Below, one piece after another: positions 34,236 to 40,901 of a DNA stretch of 64,000 bases. The DNA comes from CAKZQX01 sp034435975 (lineage in GTDB: Bacteria > Chloroflexota > Chloroflexia > Chloroflexales > Chloroflexaceae): the NCBI GenBank assembly GCA_034435975.1, contig DAOTWD010000156.1, positions 1 through 64,000 on the forward strand, in the 5' to 3' direction. The notes below the pieces were generated by a model. That model was given only the letters and a program-made list of their open reading frames with translations. It made no database searches and was not told where the DNA came from. The translations under genes were made by a program, and so were the position numbers. Each line of letters opens with the position of its first letter. Position 1 is the first letter of the stretch.

Positions 34236-34349
34236 ATGGAGTTAGAACGACTCAATACCCCGGAAGCCCGCGCTGTTCTGTTGTTGATCGGCCTGGGTGG
34301 ATTTCTGGCATTCGCTTTTATTGCCGGAACGGCTCTGTTCATGTGGTAG
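34236..34349 (+). CDS. Small single-pass membrane protein, 37 residues
   Basis: A short gene with its own extended -10 promoter (34177) and a strong ggagg ribosome site at 34222-34226. The product starts MELERLNTPEARAVLLL and has one hydrophobic helix (about residues 13-35) ending in ALFMW. The charged N-terminus and single helix suggest a membrane peptide such as a subunit or regulator of a larger complex; it has no family that I recognise. It lies between the oxidoreductase and rex genes; rex is on the other strand. Confidence comes from the promoter, ribosome site and helix together, not from similarity. Confidence 0.65.
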   Translation: MELERLNTPEARAVLLLIGLGGFLAFAFIAGTALFMW

Positions 34350-34426
34350 GTACTGCCATCCGTGTGCTGCAGGGGCAACCGGGCTGAATCCCGATTGCCC
34401 CTTACGCTCAGACGATGGTACCGAAG

Positions 34427-35170
34427 CTACGCCAGCGCGTCCCCTGCTTCAATCATATTTTCCAGGCGCTTAAAACTCTCAATGCGCGTCCGCGTTTCCT
34501 TCTGCTTACGCTGACCATTGTGTGCCAGAGCTGCATTTTCTTCGCGCCCGAGATAGTAGGTCATACTGTGTAGCACCGCTACTGGATCGATGCAGCGCAC
34601 CCACACTCCTTCTGGTACATGTAGAATAATCGGCGCATAGTTTAAAATAGCGCGTACCCCGGAAGCTACCAGCACGTCCGTCACTTCCTGGGCACGTAAT
34701 GCCGGTACAGCCACAATTGCCAGGCGAATACGCTTTTCACGCACCACAGTCGGAATATGTTCATCGCTTTGAATAGGAATTCCACCTACTTCGGTGCCAA
34801 TCTTCTGTGGATCGTTGTCAAACAGGGCCACAATGTAGATACCTTTGCTCCGAAATCCATCATAGCGCGCAATGGCCTGGCCTAGGTGCCCCACTCCCAC
34901 CATCGCCACTGGCCACTCGTGAGTCAACCCCAGAATTTTCTCAATATGGTTCAATAATTTCTCAACATCATAGCCAATTCCCTGCTTCCCAAATTCGCCA
35001 AAATACGAGAGATCCTTGCGAATCTGAGCCGCAGTGACATTAATGCGTTCACCCAGTTCCTGGGACGAGACCGAATGAATGCCCTCTTGCAGGAGATACC
35101 GTAAGCTTCTGGCATACAGGGGTAATCGGCGAATGACAACATCAGGCGGTAAAATATCTAGTCGTTCCAC
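34427..35170 (-). CDS. rex: Redox-sensing transcriptional repressor Rex
   Basis: 247 residues. The N-terminal winged helix (about 1-80) has IRRLPLYARSLRYLL, SSQELGERINVTAAQIRKDLSYFG and GEFGKQGIGYDV, the standard Rex DNA-binding region. A Rossmann domain follows with MVGVGHLGQAIARY and the NADH-sensing FDNDPQKIG, then the domain-swap helix near the C-terminus. Rex represses fermentation and respiration genes when the NADH/NAD+ ratio is low and leaves DNA when NADH binds. The C-terminal tail of about 35 residues (after TYYLGREE) is longer than the family average. It appears to be monocistronic; the 175 bp upstream contain no clear Rex operator, only partial half sites. Confidence 0.95.
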   Translation of the reverse strand: MERLDILPPDVVIRRLPLYARSLRYLLQEGIHSVSSQELGERINVTAAQIRKDLSYFGEFGKQGIGYDVEKLLNHIEKILGLTHEWPVAMVGVGHLGQAIARYDGFRSKGIYIVALFDNDPQKIGTEVGGIPIQSDEHIPTVVREKRIRLAIVAVPALRAQEVTDVLVASGVRAILNYAPIILHVPEGVWVRCIDPVAVLHSMTYYLGREENAALAHNGQRKQKETRTRIESFKRLENMIEAGDALA

Positions 35171-35344
35171 AACTGCCTCCTCAGTGTGAATGGACAGGAA
35201 TGACTGCGGGGCTCAAACGCAGCGCTCCTAACCCGGGCGGATGACACAACCTGTATTTTGTCACACAGGTACGTTATCTTGTGAAGTGTAGCACTAAGGG
35301 AGTGAATATGTCAAGCATTTTATGAAAGTACTTGATGTGATTCC

Positions 35345-36274
35345 TCACGTTTTCTGCCAGTACGGCAGAGTTTCCCGCCCATCCTCACCTGGTGGCTGTG
35401 GTCTGGCCGCTAACCAGGCAGTCCGTACTTCCTGCGCATGCCTGAAAATAGCCTGAATCTGTTCCGCGTCATGGTGTTCAAGGTGGTTACGCATTTCGAG
35501 CAAAAAACCGATGGTGTCGTTGATCCAGCGGGTGAGGGCCTGGTGATTGGTCAGGCAGATATCGCGGTGCATCGTTGCATCACCAGACGCCAGGCGCGAC
35601 ATATCCCGAAACCCACTGGCCGCCAGTCCTGCCATGTCCTTCCAGGCTGGACTGCGACTGGTTATCTCCACCAGCGCCGTGGCAAGCAAGAATGGCAAAT
35701 GCGAAATGCCCGCAACATACGCATCATGCTCATCAGCATCAATATAATACGGCCTGGCCCCGATAGTCTCCACCAGTGCGGTGCAGACCGCGAGTGCCGA
35801 CTGTGGTGTGCCAGAATCAGGCGTGAGACAATAGACAGCTCCGCGGAACAGATCAGCTTCGGCTGCCTGGCCTCCCGACTGCTCTTTACCCGCCATCGGA
35901 TGGCCACCCACAAAAGGCATGGTCTGGGGGAGCAACTCTCTGGCCCAGGCACAGATCTGCCCTTTGGTGCTGGCCGTATCGGTGACAATCGCTGAGAGTG
36001 ATGGAAAGGCCGCCAGTTGCGCAAAAATCGCTCGCACCACCTGTGGTGGCGTGGACACGATGATCAATCGGGCCTCCCGGACGGCATCGGCCAGAGTATG
36101 TGCTTCCTGGTCAATAGCAAAACAACGGCGAGCCATACTGACCGCGTGCCGATCCTGGTCATATCCAGTGATACACACCGTACCCAGCCGTGATGTCCGG
36201 GGATCGGCGGTACGGAGGGCCAGGCCGAGCGATGTGCCAATCAATCCCAGACCAATGATCGAGATGTGGAACAT
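35345..36274 (-). CDS. tyrA: Prephenate dehydrogenase
   Basis: 309 residues. The NAD-binding loop ISIIGLGLIGTSLGLAL, the segment VTDTASTKGQIC, catalytic GGHPMAGKEQSG and the dimer/helical region with AYVAGISHLPFLLATAL mark the TyrA family, which oxidatively decarboxylates prephenate to 4-hydroxyphenylpyruvate on the way to tyrosine. There is no fused chorismate mutase or ACT domain; length equals the stand-alone type. It is the third gene of a minus-strand group aroC, membrane protein, tyrA, with gaps of 6 and 24 bp, so aromatic amino-acid synthesis genes are probably co-transcribed. An aaagga lies about 10 bases before the ATG. Confidence 0.93.
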   Translation of the reverse strand: MFHISIIGLGLIGTSLGLALRTADPRTSRLGTVCITGYDQDRHAVSMARRCFAIDQEAHTLADAVREARLIIVSTPPQVVRAIFAQLAAFPSLSAIVTDTASTKGQICAWARELLPQTMPFVGGHPMAGKEQSGGQAAEADLFRGAVYCLTPDSGTPQSALAVCTALVETIGARPYYIDADEHDAYVAGISHLPFLLATALVEITSRSPAWKDMAGLAASGFRDMSRLASGDATMHRDICLTNHQALTRWINDTIGFLLEMRNHLEHHDAEQIQAIFRHAQEVRTAWLAARPQPPGEDGRETLPYWQKT

Positions 36275-36298
36275 AAAAAAATATCCTTTGTGTCTGGT

Positions 36299-36952
36299 TC
36301 AGGTATCTCCAGCTTCAATCCGCGAGAGCAAGAGAATTTCTACCGTCATCAGGATGAGTGCCAGCAGCAAAAAGCTCACCCAGGTTAACACCCGCAGTCC
36401 AGCCAGTGTCGTGGCCAATGCAAAGAGCAGGCCACATTCATACGCCTGGCGGCGGGCACGGCGGGTGTCCATTTGACGGGCGCGCTGCTTGAACATCCGT
36501 TGCCCCAGCGCATAGCTAAACGGCAACACCAGCGCCGAGGCACTCCAGAACAGGGTGGTAATGAACAGGAGATACACCGGCAGATCCGGCAACGCAAATA
36601 GCCAGCCTGTTGGTGGTGGCACGAAGGCAATAATGTAAACCAACAGCACCGTGCTGGTCACGCCCTCAAACGCGAGGCGTGGCAGGCGCATCCGAGTCTG
36701 AACAGGTACAAACGTCAACAACCCGGCAGTCAGCATCAGCACGTAAAAAAAAATCCGTTGCGGAGCCAGTGGATAGAATTCAGCACGGAGATCGGCCAGG
36801 AACAACAGGAGGAACGTTCCCGTCCAGCACAATGCGGCCATTAATGCCAGCAATACCCATGGCCGCTCCAGCAACGCGAAACGGGAAGACCGGTCAATGC
36901 CAATCCGCAATTTCTGCCGCACACGATCCCTGGAGGTGGTGTTGTTCATCAT
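36299..36952 (-). CDS. Multi-pass membrane protein between aroC and tyrA, unknown function
   Basis: 217 residues with about six hydrophobic helices (for example WVLLALMAALCWTGTFLLLF, IFFYVLMLTAGLLTF and FLLLALILMTVEILLL). The N-terminal 25 residues and a loop before the last two helices are rich in Arg and Lys and should face the cytoplasm. I do not recognise a family. Position between chorismate synthase (6 bp) and prephenate dehydrogenase (24 bp) means co-transcription with tyrosine-pathway genes, but the operon may be incidental; a role in transport of aromatic compounds would be speculation. Confidence 0.8.
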   Translation of the reverse strand: MMNNTTSRDRVRQKLRIGIDRSSRFALLERPWVLLALMAALCWTGTFLLLFLADLRAEFYPLAPQRIFFYVLMLTAGLLTFVPVQTRMRLPRLAFEGVTSTVLLVYIIAFVPPPTGWLFALPDLPVYLLFITTLFWSASALVLPFSYALGQRMFKQRARQMDTRRARRQAYECGLLFALATTLAGLRVLTWVSFLLLALILMTVEILLLSRIEAGDT

Positions 36953-36958
36953 ACGCCT

Positions 36959-38041
36959 TCAGCATTGCCATTCCATGCGTGCTGCACGTTGCCGCAAGAG
37001 GTGATCGGCCAGCACCAGCGCCAGCATCGCCTCGGCGACCGGTACCAGGCGTGGTAAGACGGTTGGGTCGTGTCGCCCATGAATTTCAATCGAGGCCGGA
37101 TTGCCGGCCCGATCAACAGTTTGCTGTGGCTGAGCGATTGATGCGGGTGGCCTGGCTGCCAGACGGATGATAATCTCCTCGCCGGTACTGATGCCGCCGA
37201 GTATCCCACCGTGATGATTGCTGGCAGTACCAATGCTGCCGTCAGCACGGCGTACAAAGGGATCATTATGCTCTGAACCGCGCCGTAGCGCTACAGCAAA
37301 GCCCTCACCGAACTCAACACCTTTGATCGCCGGAATGCTAAACATAGCCTTGCCAATATCCGCCTGTAGCTTGTCAAAGACTGGTTCACCTAACCCCGGC
37401 GGTACACCCCGTGCGCGTACTTCGACAATACCGCCCAGTGAGTCACGTGATCGCCGGGCCGCCTCGACACGCTCCACCATCCGGGCTGCAACGGTCGCAT
37501 CGGGGCACCGCATGATGTTGCGTTCAATCTCCTCCTCGTCAATAACCTGCGCCCGCAGATCGCCCAGAGCCAGCGTATAAGCCACAATACTCACGCCAAC
37601 CGTGGCCAGTAACCGCCGGGCGATTGCCCCGCCCGCTACCCGGCCAATCGTCTCACGGGCGCTGCTCCGTCCACCACCACGCCAGTCACGCACGCCATAT
37701 TTTTGATCCCAGGTATAGTCGGCATGACCAGGGCGATAGAGATCCTTAATCGCCTCGTAGTGTCCTGGTTTCGCATCAGTATTGAACACCAGCATGCTGA
37801 TCGGTGCCCCGGTGGTCTGACCCTCAAACACTCCAGACAGGATCTGCACCAGATCTGACTCCTGACGAGCCGACGTGACGCGACTCTGTCCAACACGCCG
37901 CCGATTCAGGTCATGCTGAATATCCTCAACACGGAGCGCCAGGCCCGACGGGCAGCCATCAACCGTGCATCCCACGGCCGGGCCATGCGACTCGCCCCAG
38001 GTGGTCAGGCGAAAGGTGTGACCAAAGCTATTTCCCGGCAT
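36959..38041 (-). CDS. aroC: Chorismate synthase
   Basis: 360 residues from the ATG at 38041, where the product begins MPGNSFGHTFRLTTWGESHG like other AroC proteins; an upstream GTG at 38083 would add 14 residues that are not conserved and has no ribosome site. Signature motifs: GESHGPAVGCTVDG, RPGHADYTWDQKYG, RDWRGGGRSSARET and GRHDPTVLPRLVPVAEA. The enzyme needs reduced FMN and removes phosphate from EPSP to give chorismate, the branch point to aromatic amino acids and quinones. It heads the group with the membrane protein and tyrA. Length is normal for the short bacterial type. Confidence 0.96.
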   Translation of the reverse strand: MPGNSFGHTFRLTTWGESHGPAVGCTVDGCPSGLALRVEDIQHDLNRRRVGQSRVTSARQESDLVQILSGVFEGQTTGAPISMLVFNTDAKPGHYEAIKDLYRPGHADYTWDQKYGVRDWRGGGRSSARETIGRVAGGAIARRLLATVGVSIVAYTLALGDLRAQVIDEEEIERNIMRCPDATVAARMVERVEAARRSRDSLGGIVEVRARGVPPGLGEPVFDKLQADIGKAMFSIPAIKGVEFGEGFAVALRRGSEHNDPFVRRADGSIGTASNHHGGILGGISTGEEIIIRLAARPPASIAQPQQTVDRAGNPASIEIHGRHDPTVLPRLVPVAEAMLALVLADHLLRQRAARMEWQC

Positions 38042-38371
38042 ATCTTTCCAGGTACAACCAGCAGTTGATTGCACCGTTGTCACCTGTTGGTGCCCACTGG
38101 CTGGCTATGTTCCTGTCCCTTTCTCGTCTTATCGCAAATGATGCTTCTATGGTAAGCGATTCTAACGTAAAGCGCAAAGCGTGTAAAGTGAAACAGGTGA
38201 GTCTGGAGGCTAAGGCATTGACCCCCTGACGCGAAGATATTTTATCCCTCTCGTCAATGTGCGATAAAGGTTATTTCGATTGATCAGCGGTACCCGTTCT
38301 GAGGAACGTTGGCCTGCAGGGGTTGCGGGGGCCAGAATTTCCCCACTCCCCCATCGGAACGAGGACAAACG
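38042..38371. other. Intergenic region upstream of aroC
   Basis: 330 bp without a supported gene. It must hold the aroC promoter on the minus strand. A fragment resembling a family A left end (ggtacccgttctgaggaacg) lies near 38288, with a ggttgcgggggccagaatttcccc stretch after it. Confidence 0.35.
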
Positions 38372-39245
38372 TCACAGCAGTAGTGAGTCTCCGATTGCGT
38401 TCATCGCGTCCGAAAGAGATAAAGCGTAACACGATAAAACAAATCGGAATAACCTTTTATTTACTGTTGCTGGCCGACATGCCTTTTCGGGGATGGTTTT
38501 CGCCTCATAACTGGTAATATAGGTCATGGTTCGTTCCTCTTCGTGTTGACGCACATAGTGCACAAAGGCTTGCCGTTCCGGGGGGGGGCAAGCGGAGTAA
38601 CCAGTCCATCAGGCGAAAGGCCTGCCACAGCGTGTTGCGGTCGAAGGGACGATCATACAGACTGGCAAACAAGCGGCGTTTGTATGCTAACCGTTGTGCA
38701 GGATCGTGGCGAGTCTGCAGCGCGTACAGATGTGCCGCTACCACCACTGCCAGCGGGTTATCGCTCATTTCCAGGATTGCCAGGTCGGCCTGATAATCCA
38801 GCAGTTTGATCATCGGAAAGTCAAGACGCAGGCGGCACCCACCGATGGCGTCCTCAAAATGATCGGGACGCCAGTGCGCCTGGTCATCGCCATACACCAC
38901 CATGGTAAAGACCGGAATGTCAGGATTGGCCCCGCGAATGAGGATATGGTAGTGCACGACAGTGCGCTCATAAGCGCGCCGATACTGGCCTTGCACCTCG
39001 ACGTGAATGAGGATGAAGAACGCTTCAGATCCACGCCAGGCCTTGATCAGCTTGTCCACGCGGCGCTCGCCCTCCCTGGTCTCCTCAGGAGGCAGGAGTT
39101 GCTGAAATTCTTTGTCGAGCATTTCAACGCCGCGTTTCCAATCAATGGTAGAGTGCAAATTGGGCAGAAAGAAGGCCAGAAAAGGGTCGATATACTGATC
39201 CAGGACTTCTTTCCACGGCCCATCAAACGTGTCACGGGTAGACAT
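38372..39245 (-). pseudogene. Rpn/PD-(D/E)XK nuclease-family protein, frameshifted in a C9 run
   Basis: The main frame (39245 down) encodes about 220 residues of the Rpn recombination-promoting nuclease/DUF4351-related family: DWKRGVEMLDKEFQQLL, the catalytic-type ILIHVEVQGQ (ExQ) strand and LRLPP. At 38580-38588 there are nine C on the coding strand. With eight, the frame would continue as ERQAFVHYVRQHEEERTMTYI, exactly the continuation expected in this family; with nine it ends after a short nonsense tail. The alternative frame runs to 38372 but departs from the family near EAKTIPEKA. The gene is therefore out of frame as read, by slippage, by decay or by a sequence error. Confidence 0.8.
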
Positions 39246-39717
39246 AGCGCTCCCTCCGACGCAACAGTGTGGTTTAGCCAGGGATAGTATAGCACATGGT
39301 TGCAGCCTTGTGGTGCGGTGCGCACGGGTTACGCTGGATTCCTGGTCGCCTCGCGCTGTTTTGCATTTTACGCTTCGGATCGTCTCGTCTGGTGGCTTGT
39401 TTCATTGAACACGAGTTATGGGGTGGACTGATCAGTCGGTCTTTTCGCCTTCGGCAGAGTGGTTCTTCCGCGGTCGTGTAACACAAACATCTTTTCCGCC
39501 TGCAGCAGCGTGGAAAGATGAGTTGATCATACGATCGTGTACCTCGTGTTATTGATAAATGGCATTACTTCGTATTGCTTTTTAACAGTGATTGTGTTAT
39601 ACTCCTGTACAGGAACTTCAAAAAAAGTTGTGCAGATGTTCCTGACATTCGTTACTGTGTACCAGTAGCCATCACTACTTGAATTATTGTTCAAACTTAC
39701 ATCCAGGAGTACGCTAT
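39246..39717. other. Low-GC intergenic region with a strong promoter
   Basis: No supported gene. Contains TTGCTT-17-TATACT with an extended TGT on the + strand, directly followed by a perfect 12-bp palindrome (see separate entry). The leader contains the inverted repeat caggaac/gttcctg (39610-39616 and about 39637-39643). The composition is more AT-rich than the neighbouring genes, suggesting DNA of different origin or relaxed constraint. Confidence 0.4.
39575..39614 (+). promoter_or_regulatory. Near-consensus promoter with operator-like palindrome at the start site
   Basis: TTGCTT (39575-39580), 17-bp spacer and TATACT (39598-39603), preceded by TGT to form an extended -10. The perfect palindrome tcctgtacagga (39603-39614) overlaps the end of the -10 and the expected transcription start near 39610. 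This placement is what a simple repressor site would show. It reads towards the decayed gene at 39718-40687. Confidence 0.55.
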
Positions 39718-40687
39718 ATGTTCCTTTCACCACCCGAATCGTACCCGCCGCTGGCCTGGCTCCAATCAACTAACACCGGAAATTCGGAGCATAGCGAACA
39801 GGAAAAGGTTGCTATTTTACGAGAAAGAAAGACAAATGAAGTTTCGGCGCAAGGCTGCAAGTGAACACAAGCGCAAGCTGGATAAATTTCGTCAATGTTT
39901 TCATATCGTTATTAGTGATGGCTATTATCCATATGAACGCTAGCATCGACTATATAACGCCTGTCAGAAACTCCAACTGAATTGGACAGAAGCGCGCCAG
40001 TATGTCCAGGCCGATGCCCTGGCATTTCTGCAACAGGTGGTAGAGCGTATTCTGGCGACAGGCCGGTTTACCAGCACCGAACTCGATGAACTACAACGTC
40101 TACCGCGCCGTCTCGCGTTGGCGGATGAGCAGGTCGCACCACTGCTCAACCAGGTTTATGACCAGATTGAACGCAAGCTCGAAAAGCGCATTATCGAGCT
40201 TGCAGCCTATGTCCGCGACGCAGCAGTGATCGCCACACTCAAACACGATATTGCCTGCTCCGGTCTACCAGATAATCGAGCCGAACACCTGGTAGCCATG
40301 ATCGAGCGTCAGCATCGGCTGGCAATCCTGCTGGCTGGCAACCTGCCTGTGGTGACGGCCACAGTTCCACTATGGACAAACGTTGAAGTGTGTCATATGG
40401 ACATCCCGGTACAGGCCTTGCTCAGTACTGAAGGGAAGCTGGTCAGTGGACGACTGATTATCACCAACCAGCGCGTGTTGATCCTCGCGCCCCAGGTTGG
40501 CTTGACGGTAGCATAGCCGCAGATCCAGGCGCTGGAGTCGCTCAATAAATCATTGGTACTGGTGGCAAGTGGGCAAAACGCGATGATTTTCTGCGATGAT
40601 CCGTTGTATGTCGCCACTCTGCTAGCCGAGGCGCGCAAGTCCTATGCACTCACGCCAACAACGTCGCTTTCAACGCCAGGTCAATAG
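39718..40687 (+). pseudogene. Decayed gene with two in-frame TAG codons; PH/GRAM-like C-terminus
   Basis: A ribosome site aggag (39705-39709) and ATG (39718) open a short frame (MFLSPPESYPPLAWLQ) that changes to another frame around 39800-39836. From MKFRRKAASEHKRKLDKF (39836) one frame runs to 40687 but is cut by TAG at 39941-39943 and TAG at 40514-40516. Between the stops lies a mostly helical region (ELDELQRLPRRLALADEQV); the end, with GKLVSGRLIITNQRVLIL followed by the second TAG and PQIQALESLNKSLVLVASG, looks like a bacterial PH or GRAM-type domain. Both stops could come from CAG or TGG codons by one base change. Treated as a pseudogene; its family is unknown to me. Confidence 0.65.
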
Positions 40688-40812
40688 TGTGCTGCAGCGT
40701 CGGGCTACCTGCGCAAAGCCCGCCCGTAAATGGGCGGGGCAGTGAGTCGGTTTTTTTAATGCAAAGGCGCAGAGGCTTAAATAGAAAAGAGAAAACAGCG
40801 AATAGCAAATAG

Positions 40813-40850
40813 AAAAGCGAGAAAGAACAACCTGCTCTTTCTCGCTTTTT
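40813..40850. terminator. Bidirectional terminator, 14-bp perfect stem
   Basis: aaaagcgagaaaga (40813-40826) pairs exactly with tctttctcgctttt (40836-40849), loop of 9 bases, with T on the + side and the complementary A run giving T on the minus side. It separates the convergent decayed gene (+) and the large minus-strand gene that ends at 40902. Confidence 0.8.
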
Positions 40851-40901
40851 CAGTGTGGGGCAGAACACGCTGAAGCTCAGGTGTTTTAGCCCTGGGAGCA
40901 G

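Noticed and set aside
35260..35300. Possible Rex operator (ttgtgaagtgtagcactaa) upstream of rex
   Set aside because: Only one half matches the TTGTGA half-site; the other half is too different to claim autoregulation.
39527..39769. Minus-strand 80-codon frame with beta-rich product
   Set aside because: It lies opposite a strong promoter and leader, has no ribosome site and no recognisable domain; local low GC content makes chance frames likely.
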